A stretch of DNA of 64,000 bases from Streptomyces zagrosensis (GTDB taxonomy: Bacteria; Actinomycetota; Actinomycetes; Streptomycetales; Streptomycetaceae): assembly GCF_014203645.1 (NCBI RefSeq), contig NZ_JACHJL010000003.1, forward strand, positions 471,031-535,030, in the 5' to 3' direction. A program made the position numbers and the translations under genes. The notes beneath the pieces were generated by a model. It did not search any database. It saw nothing but the letters and a program-made list of their open reading frames with translations, and was not told the DNA's origin. Position 1 is the first letter of the stretch. Every line of letters starts with the position of its first letter. Below, in pieces: positions 51,897 through 60,674 of the stretch.

Positions 51897-53347
51897 GCGT
51901 GCTCGCCCTTCGGGCTCGACGGGGCGAGATACGCCTCCAGACCGTGCCGACCGCCCTCGCGGCCGTAACCCGACTCCTTGTAACCGCCGAACGGCGACGT
52001 CGGGTCGAGCTTGTTGAAGGTGTTGGACCACACGATGCCTGCGCGCAGCTTGCTCGCCATCCACAGGCTGCGGCTGCCCTTCTCGGTCCAGATGCCGGCC
52101 GAGAGGCCGTACGGGGTGTTGTTCGCCTTCTCCACCGCCTCGGCGGGGGTGCGGAAGGTCAGCACCGAGAGCACCGGGCCGAAGACCTCTTCGCGGGCGA
52201 TGCGGTGGGCCTGCGTCACGCCGGTGAACAGGGTCGGCGCGAACCAGTACCCCGAGGACGGCAGGTCGCACGCCGGGGCCCAGCGCTCGGCGCCCTCCGA
52301 CTCGCCGGCGTCGGCCAACTCCGTGATCCGGGCGAGCTGCTCGGCGGAGTTGATCGCGCCGACGTCGGTGTTCTTGTCGAGCGGGTCGCCCACGCGCAAC
52401 GTCGCCATGCGCCGCTTCAGCGCGTCGAGCAGCTCATCGGCGACCGACTCCTGAACCAGCAGCCGCGAGCCCGCACAGCAGACATGGCCCTGGTTGAAGA
52501 AGATGCCGTTGACCACGCCCTCCACGGCCTGGTCGATGGGCGCGTCGTCGAAGACGATGTTGGCCGCCTTGCCGCCCAGCTCCAGCGTCAGCTTCTTGTC
52601 CGTGCCCGCGACGGTGCGAGCGATGGCCTTGCCGACCTCGGTGGAGCCGGTGAACGCGACCTTGTTGACGTCCGGGTGCGCGACCAGCGCGGCGCCGGCC
52701 GTGCCGTCGCCGGTGAGGATGTTGACGACGCCCTTGGGTAGCCCCGCCTGGCGGCAGATGTCCGCGAAGAACAGCGCGGACAGCGGGGTCGTCTCGGCGG
52801 GCTTGAGGACCACCGTGTTGCCCGTGGCGAGCGCGGGAGCGATCTTCCAGGACAGCATGAGCAGCGGGAAGTTCCACGGGATGACCTGGCCGGCGACGCC
52901 CAGCGGCCGGGGGTTCGCGCCGAAGCTCGCGTGATCGAGTTTGTCGGCCCAGCCCGCGTAGTAGAAGAAGTGCGCCGCGACCAGTGGCAGATCGAAGTCC
53001 CGGGACTCGCGGATGGGCTTGCCGTTGTCCAGCGACTCCAAAACGGCCAGCTCACGCGAGCGCTCTTGGATGATGCGGGCGATGCGAAAGAGATACTTCG
53101 CGCGCTCGGCGCCGGGCAGCGCCGACCACGTCTCGAACGCCTTGCGCGCGGCCTTGACCGCGTGGTCCACGTCCTGCGCGCTGGCCTGGGCGACCTCGGC
53201 CAGGACCTCTTCGGAGGCGGGCGCGAGGGTCTTGAAGACCTTGCCGTCCGCGGCCTCGCGGAACTCGCCGTCGATGAAGAGTCCGTAGGACGGTGCGATG
53301 TCCACGATCGCGCGGGACTCGGGTGCGGGTGCGTAATCGAAAGCCAT
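51893..53347 (-). CDS. Aldehyde dehydrogenase
   Basis: 484 residues from ATG 53347, only 5 bp after deoC. Full ALDH: 'VIPWNFPLLMLSWKIAPALATGNTVVLKPAE' (NAD site), 'AFTGSTEVGKAIAR', 'LTLELGGKAANIVF' with catalytic Glu, 'FFNQGHVCCAGSRLLV' with catalytic Cys, and 'REEVFGPVLSVLTF'. Position after deoC suggests oxidation of the acetaldehyde released by deoxyribose-phosphate aldolase. The substrate is an inference from context. Confidence 0.93.
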   Translation of the reverse strand: MAFDYAPAPESRAIVDIAPSYGLFIDGEFREAADGKVFKTLAPASEEVLAEVAQASAQDVDHAVKAARKAFETWSALPGAERAKYLFRIARIIQERSRELAVLESLDNGKPIRESRDFDLPLVAAHFFYYAGWADKLDHASFGANPRPLGVAGQVIPWNFPLLMLSWKIAPALATGNTVVLKPAETTPLSALFFADICRQAGLPKGVVNILTGDGTAGAALVAHPDVNKVAFTGSTEVGKAIARTVAGTDKKLTLELGGKAANIVFDDAPIDQAVEGVVNGIFFNQGHVCCAGSRLLVQESVADELLDALKRRMATLRVGDPLDKNTDVGAINSAEQLARITELADAGESEGAERWAPACDLPSSGYWFAPTLFTGVTQAHRIAREEVFGPVLSVLTFRTPAEAVEKANNTPYGLSAGIWTEKGSRSLWMASKLRAGIVWSNTFNKLDPTSPFGGYKESGYGREGGRHGLEAYLAPSSPKGEHA

Positions 53348-53352
53348 CTGTC

Positions 53353-54387
53353 TCAGTCCACCGTCACGTAGTCGGGACCGGAGTAGCGCCCGGTGCTCAG
53401 CTTTTGGCGCTGCATCAACAGGTCGTTGAGGAGGCTGGAGGCGCCGAAGCGGAACCAGTCGGCCGACAGCCACCCCTCACCCAGCGTCTCGTTCACCATC
53501 ACCAGGTACTTGATGGCGTCCTTGGTCGTACGAATGCCGCCGGCCGGCTTCACGCCGACCCGTACGCCGATGGTGGCGTGGAAGTCACGCACCGCCTCCA
53601 GCATCAGCAGCGTCACCGGGGGAGTGGCGTTGACCGCCACCTTGCCCGTCGAGGTCTTGATGAAGTCGGCGCCCGCCAGCATCGCGAGCCAGGAGGCGCG
53701 GCGCACGTTGTCGTAGGTCTGGAGCTCGCCGGTCTCGAAGATGACCTTGAGGTGTGCGGCACCCCCCGGGGCGCTCCTCGTGGCGCCCTTCGCTTCGCCG
53801 TCCGACGCCGTTCCGGTCGGCCGGGCGCACGCCTCCTTGACCGCTTTGATCTCCTCGAAGACCTCCAGGTAGCGGCCGGAGAGGAAGGCGCCGCGGTCGA
53901 TCACCATGTCGATCTCGTCGGCGCCCGCCGCGACCGCGTCGCGGGTGTCGGCCAGCTTGACCGGCAGGGCGGTGCGGCCGGCGGGGAAGGCGGTGGCCAC
54001 GGAGGCGATCTGGACGCCGGAGTCGGCGACGGCCTGCCTGGCGGTGGCCACCATGTCCGGATAGACGCAGATCGCGGCGACCCGGGGCGCGCCGTCGCCT
54101 GGGCGTACGCCCTTGGCGCACAGGGCCCGGACCTTGCCCGGGGTGTCCGCGCCTTCGAGCGTGGTCAGGTCGATCATCGAGATCGCCAGGTCGATGGCGT
54201 ACGCCTTCGCCGACGTCTTGATCGAGCGGGTGCCAAGGGTCGCGGCGCGGGCGTCGAGGCCAACCGCATCGACCCCCGGCAGGCCGTGCAGGAAGCGGCG
54301 CAGCGCGCCGTCGCTCGCGGTCACGTCCGCCAGCGACGCTAGTCGCTCCGCGGCCTCGCTGCCGTATGCGGGAACTGTGGTGGGCAT
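53353..54387 (-). CDS. deoC: Deoxyribose-phosphate aldolase
   Basis: 344 residues from ATG 54387; GTG 54393 is close and possible. DERA motifs: 'RVAAICVYPDMVATAR', 'DEIDMVIDRGAFLSGRYLEVFEEI' with catalytic-relay Asp, the Schiff-base Lys in 'ADFIKTSTGKVAVNATPPV', and 'VKPAGGIRTTKDAIKYL' with the second Lys. A ~20-residue insert at about residues 195-215 ('PTGTASDGEAKGATRSAPG') is extra. It splits deoxyribose 5-phosphate into acetaldehyde and glyceraldehyde 3-phosphate. First gene of the unit with two ALDH-like genes. The operator lies 19 bp upstream. Confidence 0.95.
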   Translation of the reverse strand: MPTTVPAYGSEAAERLASLADVTASDGALRRFLHGLPGVDAVGLDARAATLGTRSIKTSAKAYAIDLAISMIDLTTLEGADTPGKVRALCAKGVRPGDGAPRVAAICVYPDMVATARQAVADSGVQIASVATAFPAGRTALPVKLADTRDAVAAGADEIDMVIDRGAFLSGRYLEVFEEIKAVKEACARPTGTASDGEAKGATRSAPGGAAHLKVIFETGELQTYDNVRRASWLAMLAGADFIKTSTGKVAVNATPPVTLLMLEAVRDFHATIGVRVGVKPAGGIRTTKDAIKYLVMVNETLGEGWLSADWFRFGASSLLNDLLMQRQKLSTGRYSGPDYVTVD

Positions 54388-54406
54388 GGTCACCAGGCGA
54401 GCATAT

Positions 54407-54418
54407 CTACGCGCGTAG
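54407..54418 (-). promoter_or_regulatory. Nucleoside-regulon operator upstream of deoC (CTACGCGCGTAG)
   Basis: A perfect palindrome 19 bp before the deoC start. On the deoC strand its end opens TAGATA, a candidate -10 (54404-54409). Confidence 0.8.
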
Positions 54419-54503
54419 CGGCCTGTCACCCCCACGAAAGAAGCCGGTTTTCGATGCCGTAACGCAATGTCCGGATTCCGGAGTGTCGGGCAGAATCGGG
54501 CGC

Positions 54504-55337
54504 ATGACGAGTCCGGACCCCGCCTCCTCCCCTGCGCAGCCGGAGCGGCCTGATCAGCCTGATCAGCCTGATCAGACGACAGCCGCGCCCCAGGCCGCCC
54601 AACCCGACCAGGGCGACCGGGCCGACCGGGGTGACCAGGCCAGCCACGCCAGCCAGGCCAGTGGGGCCAGTCGGACCGGTGGGCCCGAGCTGAGCAAGCG
54701 GCCCCGGCCGGCCGACGATGACGGTGAGGTGTACGACGACCGCGTCTACCGCTCCACCGGCAGCATGGCCACCGGGGTGTTGTTGCTCCTGCTCGGCGCC
54801 TGGCTCGGCGGCGACGCGCTGGTCCGGGGCGACGGACGCACCCCCTGGCTGTCGCTCGCGGGGCTGCTCGCCACGGTGCCCGTCGTGGTGGCGTTCACGC
54901 TGCGACCGGCCGTGTTCGCGGGCGCGGACCGACTTTTGGTGCGTAACCCCTTTCGTACGATCGTGCTGCCGTGGGCGTCGGTCGATGGGGCCCGCGCCGG
55001 ATACAGCAGCGAGGTGCTGGCGGGCGGCAGCACGTATCAGCTGTGGGCCATCCCCGTCTCGCTACGACAGCGCAAGCGAGCCTCGCGACAGCAGACGCGG
55101 GACGCCGCCGAGGACGTCAGCGGGTACACCTCCGCGCGGGCCAAGCGTCCCGGGACGGTGAGCGAAACCGATCGCGCCCCCTCCGACCAGGCCATCGACG
55201 ACATCCGCGAGATCGCCGAGCGCCAGGCGTCCCGGGCGGGCGCCCAGGGCGCGCCGGTGGTGCGCTGGGCGTACGAGGTGCTGGCGCCGATGGCGGCGGG
55301 CATCGTGTTGCTGATCGTCCTTGCGGGTACGGGCTGA
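54504..55337 (+). CDS. PH-like domain membrane protein
   Basis: 277 residues from ATG 54504. The first ~80 residues are Asp/Gln/Pro/Ser-rich, with Pro-Asp-Gln repeated through GATCAGCCT units (about 54551-54575). Two spans follow ('MATGVLLLLLGAWLGG', 'SLAGLLATVPVVVAFTL'), then a bacterial PH-like region 'DRLLVRNPFRTIVLPWASVDGARA' and a last span ('MAAGIVLLIVLAG'). The function is unknown. It is divergent from deoC, so the palindrome could also touch its promoter. Confidence 0.75.
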   Translation: MTSPDPASSPAQPERPDQPDQPDQTTAAPQAAQPDQGDRADRGDQASHASQASGASRTGGPELSKRPRPADDDGEVYDDRVYRSTGSMATGVLLLLLGAWLGGDALVRGDGRTPWLSLAGLLATVPVVVAFTLRPAVFAGADRLLVRNPFRTIVLPWASVDGARAGYSSEVLAGGSTYQLWAIPVSLRQRKRASRQQTRDAAEDVSGYTSARAKRPGTVSETDRAPSDQAIDDIREIAERQASRAGAQGAPVVRWAYEVLAPMAAGIVLLIVLAGTG

Positions 55338-55396
55338 CGGCGTTTTGAGGGAGCAGGCCACGAGGACACACGCCACAGGCAACACGCCATGGCGTC

Positions 55397-55448
55397 GAGG
55401 GGCCGACCTCGGCCCGGACCGACAGGGTCCGGGCCTGGATCGGCCCTC
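55397..55448. terminator. Two-tier bidirectional hairpin
   Basis: GGCCGA (55401-55406) pairs with TCGGCC (55440-55445), and inside it GGCCCGGA (55411-55418) pairs with TCCGGGCC (55428-55435), with a 4-nt internal loop on each side. It lies between the convergent PH protein and phosphohexomutase genes. Confidence 0.7.
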
Positions 55449-55468
55449 TCGCGTGGGGTGCTCGCGCC

Positions 55469-57376
55469 TTAGATGCCCGCAGCCGCGGCCAGGTCGCGCT
55501 TGATGGCGGCCAGGATCTGCGTCGCGCGGACGCGGATGGCCGGAAGCGCTTCGAGCGAGCCGACCGGGAGCACGGCCTCCAGATAGCACTTGAGCTTGGG
55601 CTCGGTGCCGCTCGGCCGCACGATCACGCGGGCTGACTCGACGCCGGAGCCCGCGTCGCCCGCCAGGTGGTAGCGGAGCCCATCGGTGGGCGGCAGCGCC
55701 TCGGAGCCCTGGGCCAGATCCTGCGCCGAGGTCACCGGCAGCGCGGCCAAGGTGGTGGGCGGCTGGTCGCGTAGCCGCTGCATCGCCGCCGCGATCAAGG
55801 AGAGGTCATCGACCCGCACCGAGAGCTGGTCGGTCGCGTGCAGGCCGTGCGTCACGGCCAGTTCGTCCAGCAGATCGGGGAGCGTACGGCCCTGCGCCTT
55901 CAGCTCGGCGGCCAACTCGGCGATGAGCAGCGCCGCGGTGATGCCGTCCTTGTCGCGGACGCCCGCCGGGTCCACGCAGTAGCCGAGCGCCTCCTCGTAC
56001 GCGTACCGCACGCCGTCCACCCGCGCCAGCCACTTGAAGCCGGTCAGCGTCTCCGCGTACGGCACACCCGAGGTGGCCGCGATCCGGGAGAGCAGTGAGG
56101 AGGAGACGATCGTGGTGGCGAAGGTGCCCCCACCGGCCGTGCCCTGCCCGGACCGGCCGGCCCGTCCCGTACGCACCAGGTGTGCCGCGAGCAGCGCGCC
56201 GACCTCGTCGCCGCGCAGCATCCGCCAGCCAGCGGAGGCGTCGGCCGCCGGGACGGCCACGGCGCAGCGGTCGGCATCCGGGTCGTTGGCAATCACAATG
56301 TCGGGACTGCCGGGACTGCCGGGACTGCCGGGACTGCCGGGAGTGCCGGGAGTGCCGGCGCTGGCAGCACTGGCAGCGCCCGCGGTGTGGTGCGCGCTTG
56401 CGGTCGCGTACGCCAGGTCCATCGCGCCCGGTTCCTCCGGGTTGGGGAATGCGACGGTGGGGAAGTCCGGGTCCGGCTCGGCCTGCTCCGCGACCACGAT
56501 CGGGGCGGGGAAGCCCGCGCGGGCGAACGCGGCGGTCAGCGTCTCGCGCCCGACGCCGTGCAGCGGCGTGTAGACCACCTGCACCGCGCGCGGTGAGCCG
56601 GGGGTGAGGACGGTGGCGGCGCGGTCCAGGTAGGCCGCGAGGACCTCATCGCCCGCGGTGTCCCAGCCCGACTGTGGGCGCGGCACCTCGTGCAGGCTGC
56701 CGACCGCGGCGATCTCGGCGGCGATCTCCGCATCGGCGGGCGGCACGATCTGGGAGCCGCCCTGTGATGCGGTGCCGGCGATGCCGTCACCCAGGTAGAC
56801 CTTGTAACCGTTGTCGCGAGGCGGGTTGTGGCTCGCGGTGACCTCGACGCCGGCGACCGCGCCCAACTGGCGGACGGCGAACGCGAGCACGGGCGTGGGC
56901 AGCGGGCGGGGCAGCAGCACCGCGCGCAGCCCGGCGCCGGTCAGCACGGCCGCGGTGTCCCGCGCGAAGTCGATGCTCTTGTGCCGGGCGTCGTAGCCGA
57001 TGACGACGAGCGGGGCGGCGGTCGCTGCCGCGGCGCCGGTACCGGGCTGGCTGGTGGTGGCTGTGTCGGCCGGGGTCGCTGCCCCGGGGCCGGGCTGCCC
57101 GGTTGCCGCCGGCTGCTGGTGTTGTTGGTGTCGCCGGTTCAGGTACGCGGCCAGGCCCGCCGCGGTCCTGATGACCACCGCGCGGTTCATGCGCAAAGGG
57201 CCCGCGCCCAACTCGGCGCGCAGGCCGGCGGTGCCGAACTGGAGCGTGCCCGCGAAGCGTGCGGCCAACTCGTCGGTGTCCTCGGCCTCGATGAGCTTGG
57301 CCAGCTCGTCTCGGGTATCGGGGTCCGGGTCTTCCGACAGCCAGGCCCGGGCCCGGACGATCAGTTCGTGCTGCAC
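55469..57376 (-). CDS. Phospho-sugar mutase (phosphomannomutase/phosphopentomutase type)
   Basis: 635 residues from GTG 57376. Family motifs: 'FGTAGLRAELGAGPLRMN', the phosphoserine loop 'TASHNPPRDNGYKVY', the metal loop 'NDPDADRCAV', the sugar loop 'LRGDEVGALL' and the phosphate loop 'RPSGTEPKLKCY'. Two low-complexity inserts lengthen it over the usual ~550: a Gln/Thr/Ala stretch at about residues 85-125 and Gly-Thr/Ser-Pro repeats near 345. Just downstream of purine nucleoside phosphorylase on the same strand, so interconversion of (deoxy)ribose 1- and 5-phosphate is the likely job. Confidence 0.92.
   Translation of the reverse strand: MQHELIVRARAWLSEDPDPDTRDELAKLIEAEDTDELAARFAGTLQFGTAGLRAELGAGPLRMNRAVVIRTAAGLAAYLNRRHQQHQQPAATGQPGPGAATPADTATTSQPGTGAAAATAAPLVVIGYDARHKSIDFARDTAAVLTGAGLRAVLLPRPLPTPVLAFAVRQLGAVAGVEVTASHNPPRDNGYKVYLGDGIAGTASQGGSQIVPPADAEIAAEIAAVGSLHEVPRPQSGWDTAGDEVLAAYLDRAATVLTPGSPRAVQVVYTPLHGVGRETLTAAFARAGFPAPIVVAEQAEPDPDFPTVAFPNPEEPGAMDLAYATASAHHTAGAASAASAGTPGTPGSPGSPGSPGSPDIVIANDPDADRCAVAVPAADASAGWRMLRGDEVGALLAAHLVRTGRAGRSGQGTAGGGTFATTIVSSSLLSRIAATSGVPYAETLTGFKWLARVDGVRYAYEEALGYCVDPAGVRDKDGITAALLIAELAAELKAQGRTLPDLLDELAVTHGLHATDQLSVRVDDLSLIAAAMQRLRDQPPTTLAALPVTSAQDLAQGSEALPPTDGLRYHLAGDAGSGVESARVIVRPSGTEPKLKCYLEAVLPVGSLEALPAIRVRATQILAAIKRDLAAAAGI
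56303..56356. repeat. 9-bp coding minisatellite in the mutase gene
   Basis: GGGACTGCC four times (56303-56338) then GGGAGTGCC twice (to 56356), encoding the Gly-Ser/Thr-Pro repeats. Confidence 0.9.
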
Positions 57377-57516
57377 GGTGGTTCCGCCTCTCGCGTTGGG
57401 GGTCGCGTGGTCCGAGGTGCCGGTGGGGTCGCGCGATGGCACCGTACGGGCGCGACCCCGGCTCGGCCGTCAGGTCCGATTCACTTCGCCGGGCGGGCCC
57501 GGCCGAAGGGCACCGA

Positions 57517-58362
57517 TCAGAGCTTGCCCAACACCTGGCTCAGCAGACTGCCCATGCGTGCAGCCGAGTCGCGGCCCGCCTGGAGGACCTCCTCGTGGTT
57601 GAGGGGCTCGCCCGTCATGCCCGCCGCCAGGTTGGTCACCAGCGAGATGCCGAGCACCTCGGCGCCCGCCTCCCGCGCCGCGATGGCCTCCAACGTGGTG
57701 GACATGCCGACCAGATCGGCACCCATCGTGCGGATCATCCCGATCTCGGCAGGCGTCTCGTAGTGCGGGCCGGGGAACTGGACGTAAACGCCCTCCTCCA
57801 GCGACGCGTCCACCTGCTGGCACAGGGCGCGTAGCCGCGGCGAGTACAGATCCGTGAGGTCCACAAAGTTGGGGCCGACGATCGGGGAGGTCGCGGTGAG
57901 GTTGATGTGATCGCTGATCAGCACCGGCTGACCGACGTGCATGCCCACGCGTAGCCCGCCGCAGCCGTTGGTGAGTACGACGGTCTTACAGCCCGCGGCG
58001 ACGGCGGTGCGTACGCCGTGCACCACGGCGGTCACATCGCGGCTCTCGTAGTAGTGGGTACGGCCGAGGAAGACCAGTGCGCGCTTGTCGCCAAGGCGGT
58101 AGGAGCGGACCGTGCCCGCGTGCCCCTCGACGGCGGGGGCGGGGAAGCCGGGCAGTTCGGTGACCGGAAACTCGTGTTCCGGAGTACCGAGTGCGTCGGT
58201 GGCGGGCACCCAGCCGGAGCCCATGACGAGTACCACGTCATGGGTCTCGGCGCCGGTGAGCTCGCGCAGGCGTGCGGCGGCGCCATCGGCGGCGGCGAAG
58301 GGGGTCTGGCCGCCGGCGCGAAGGGGGCCGTCCTGGATGTCCGAAGAAGCTGATGCGTTCAC
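57517..58362 (-). CDS. punA: Purine nucleoside phosphorylase
   Basis: 281 residues from GTG 58362 (GTG 58368 and 58377 are near alternatives). Trimeric PNP features: '[18 protein letters not shown]' (phosphate loop), '[13 protein letters not shown]', '[34 protein letters not shown]', '[30 protein letters not shown]' and '[11 protein letters not shown]'. It cleaves (deoxy)inosine and (deoxy)guanosine to base and pentose 1-phosphate, downstream of adenosine deaminase. The mutase gene follows after ~140 bp. Confidence 0.94.
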   Translation of the reverse strand: MNASASSDIQDGPLRAGGQTPFAAADGAAARLRELTGAETHDVVLVMGSGWVPATDALGTPEHEFPVTELPGFPAPAVEGHAGTVRSYRLGDKRALVFLGRTHYYESRDVTAVVHGVRTAVAAGCKTVVLTNGCGGLRVGMHVGQPVLISDHINLTATSPIVGPNFVDLTDLYSPRLRALCQQVDASLEEGVYVQFPGPHYETPAEIGMIRTMGADLVGMSTTLEAIAAREAGAEVLGISLVTNLAAGMTGEPLNHEEVLQAGRDSAARMGSLLSQVLGKL

Positions 58363-58387
58363 GCGCACGAGGGTAACCGGTAATCCC

Positions 58388-58399
58388 CTACGCGCGTAG
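58388..58399 (-). promoter_or_regulatory. Nucleoside-regulon operator upstream of punA (CTACGCGCGTAG)
   Basis: A perfect palindrome 25 bp before the GTG start. On the gene strand it runs into TAGGGG, a weak -10 candidate, as at add. Confidence 0.8.
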
Positions 58400-58464
58400 A
58401 TGCGTTTGCGACGACGTGGGAACCGCCGCCGCTGCGGGGGCATGGCCGTGCCGACGCGCAGCCC

Positions 58465-58902
58465 TCAGCAGGGCCGCTTGCGAAGCTCCATCACGTAGTC
58501 GTGGGGCGCGCCCGCCGATTCCGCGGCGTCCGCGATCTCGCCCAGGTAGCGGGCCGATGGCAACCCGCCCTCATAACCGTTGAGGACGTACAGCCAGGCC
58601 GCCTCATCGCCGTCCAGCGTGTGCACCCGCACCCGCATCCGGCGGTATATGTCGAGCCCGACGCCCTCCCAGCGGTCCATCGACTCCTCGTCCATCGGGG
58701 CGATGTCGTAGAGCGCGATGAAGACCTGCGAGCGGGGTGCCTCCACCAAGGTGGGCAGGGCGCCCTCCCATCCCATCTGCTCACCGCCGAAGGTGAGCCG
58801 CCAGCCGGAGATCCAGCCGGTGCCGCGCAGCGGCGAGTGCGGGGCGCGGCGGGACATCAGCCGCGCGTCGAGGTTGCCGGCGTACGCGGCGTAGAGCGAC
58901 AT
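58465..58902 (-). CDS. Gamma-glutamylcyclotransferase-like (AIG2/GGCT) protein
   Basis: 145 residues from ATG 58902. The opening 'LYAAYAGNLDARLMSRRAP' corresponds to the family 'YFAYGSNL' substrate loop. 'GWRLTFGGEQMGWEGALPTLVEA', 'FIALYDIAPMDEESMDRWEGV' with a conserved acidic residue and 'AWLYVLNGYEGGLPSARYLGEI' complete the cyclotransferase fold. The reaction may be release of 5-oxoproline from gamma-glutamyl compounds, but the substrate is uncertain. It is divergent from lpdA. Confidence 0.82.
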   Translation of the reverse strand: MSLYAAYAGNLDARLMSRRAPHSPLRGTGWISGWRLTFGGEQMGWEGALPTLVEAPRSQVFIALYDIAPMDEESMDRWEGVGLDIYRRMRVRVHTLDGDEAAWLYVLNGYEGGLPSARYLGEIADAAESAGAPHDYVMELRKRPC

Positions 58903-59162
58903 GGCTCCGAGGGTACGGGAGTGCAGCGATGGGCACGGGAGTGCAGTGATTTGGCGTTTGGGGTGGCAGTCTCGGCAAACGCGGCCGTGAACCGCCCCGG
59001 GGGAGGGCCCCAAGAGGCGGCCGTTTTGTTGGGTGCGGGACAATGGGGTCGTACTGCATCCCCTGGGGCGACCCCCGGACCGGCCGGCAACGACGCCAGC
59101 CGCCCCCCGCGGCGCGGTCGGGCACCCGGGCCGACCGGAACGAATACGCGAGGCGAACTTCA

Positions 59163-60602
59163 GTGACCCGGATCGTGATCATCGGTGGCGGACCAGGCGG
59201 CTACGAGGCGGCGCTGGTCGCCGCGCAACTCGGCGCGGAGGTGACCGTCGTCGATTGCGACGGTCTAGGCGGTGCTTCGGTGCTGACCGACTGCGTGCCG
59301 TCGAAAACCCTGATCGCGACGGCGGAGGTGATGACGACCTTCGACTCCTCCTACGAGGAACTGGGGATCATCGTTGCCGACGACACGCCGCCGCTGGAGC
59401 AATCCGCCCGAGTGGTCGGCGTGGACCTGGGCAAGGTCAACCGCCGGGTGAAGCGGCTCGCGCTGGCCCAGTCGCACGACATCACCGCATCGGTGACGCG
59501 CGCCGGCGCCCGGGTGCTGCGCGGCCGAGGCCGCATCGAACCCGCGCAGGCGCCGGACGGCTCGCGCACCGTGACCGTGCAGGCGGTCGATGGCACCGAG
59601 GAGACGCTGGCCGCGGATGCGGTGCTGATCGCGACCGGTGCGCACCCGCGGGAGATCCCGGACGCGCTGCCGGACGGCGAACTCATCTTGAACTGGACCC
59701 AGGTCTACGACCTGGACGAGCTGCCCGCCGAGCTGATCGTGGTCGGCTCGGGTGTGACCGGCGCCGAGTTCGCCGGCGCGTACCAGGCGCTCGGCTCCAA
59801 GGTCACGCTGGTCTCCTCGCGCGATCGCGTGCTGCCCGGCGAGGACCCGGACGCCGCGGCCGTCCTGGAGGACGTCTTTCGTCGCCGCGGCATGAACGTG
59901 ATGGCCCGCTCGCGTGCTGCGTCCGCCAAGCGGGTGGGAGACCGGGTGGAGGTGACGCTCGCGGATGGGCGCGTCATCTTTGGTACGCACTGTTTGATGG
60001 CGGTCGGCTCCATCCCCAACACCGCCCGGCTCGGCCTTGAGGAGGCCGGGGTCAAGCTGGAGGAGTCCGGCCACATCTGGACGGACAAGGTGTCCCGTAC
60101 GAGCGCGCCGGGCGTGTACGCGGCGGGCGACTGCACCGGCGTGCTCGCGCTGGCCTCCGTCGCGGCCATGCAGGGCCGTATTGCGATGTACCACGTACTT
60201 GGGGACGCGGTGACTCCGCTGAACTTGAAGGCGGTGTCCGCAAATGTGTTCACCGACCCGGAGATCGCCACCGTCGGCTATACGCAGGCCGACGTGGACA
60301 GCGGAAAGATCGACGCCCGGGTGGTGAAGCTACCGCTGCTGCGCAATGCGCGGGCGAAGATGCAGGGCATCAGGGACGGCTTCGTGAAGCTGTTCTGCCG
60401 CCCTGGTACCGGCATCGTGGTCGGCGGCGTGGTGGTCGCGCCGCGTGCCAGCGAGCTGATCCACCCGATCGCGGTCGCGGTGGACAACAACCTGACGGTC
60501 GCGCAGATCGCCAACACCTTCACGGTCTATCCGTCGCTTTCGGGATCGATTGCCGAAGTGGCCCGACAGTTGCAGACCCGCAAGACCCAGAACGAGCTCT
60601 AG
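59163..60602 (+). CDS. lpdA: NAD(P)H-quinone dehydrogenase of the LpdA type
   Basis: 479 residues from GTG 59163. Two dinucleotide folds: FAD 'RIVIIGGGPGGYEAALVAAQLG' and NAD(P)H 'ELIVVGSGVTGAEFAGAYQALG', plus 'GVYAAGDCTGVLALAS'. The disulfide motif of true lipoamide dehydrogenases (CxxxxC) is broken: 'GGASVLTDCVPSKTL' keeps only the second Cys. The C-terminal His-Pro-Thr/Glu catalytic pair is also replaced ('FTVYPSLSGSIAEV'). Both changes are known in the mycobacterial LpdA quinone reductase group, so that activity is assigned rather than lipoamide reduction. Confidence 0.88.
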   Translation: MTRIVIIGGGPGGYEAALVAAQLGAEVTVVDCDGLGGASVLTDCVPSKTLIATAEVMTTFDSSYEELGIIVADDTPPLEQSARVVGVDLGKVNRRVKRLALAQSHDITASVTRAGARVLRGRGRIEPAQAPDGSRTVTVQAVDGTEETLAADAVLIATGAHPREIPDALPDGELILNWTQVYDLDELPAELIVVGSGVTGAEFAGAYQALGSKVTLVSSRDRVLPGEDPDAAAVLEDVFRRRGMNVMARSRAASAKRVGDRVEVTLADGRVIFGTHCLMAVGSIPNTARLGLEEAGVKLEESGHIWTDKVSRTSAPGVYAAGDCTGVLALASVAAMQGRIAMYHVLGDAVTPLNLKAVSANVFTDPEIATVGYTQADVDSGKIDARVVKLPLLRNARAKMQGIRDGFVKLFCRPGTGIVVGGVVVAPRASELIHPIAVAVDNNLTVAQIANTFTVYPSLSGSIAEVARQLQTRKTQNEL

Positions 60603-60674
60603 GGCGCTCCTATACCACCTGTGACACCCATCAGCGAACAACTTCTGTTAATTGGCGGAAGCGGCTGAAAGCAG

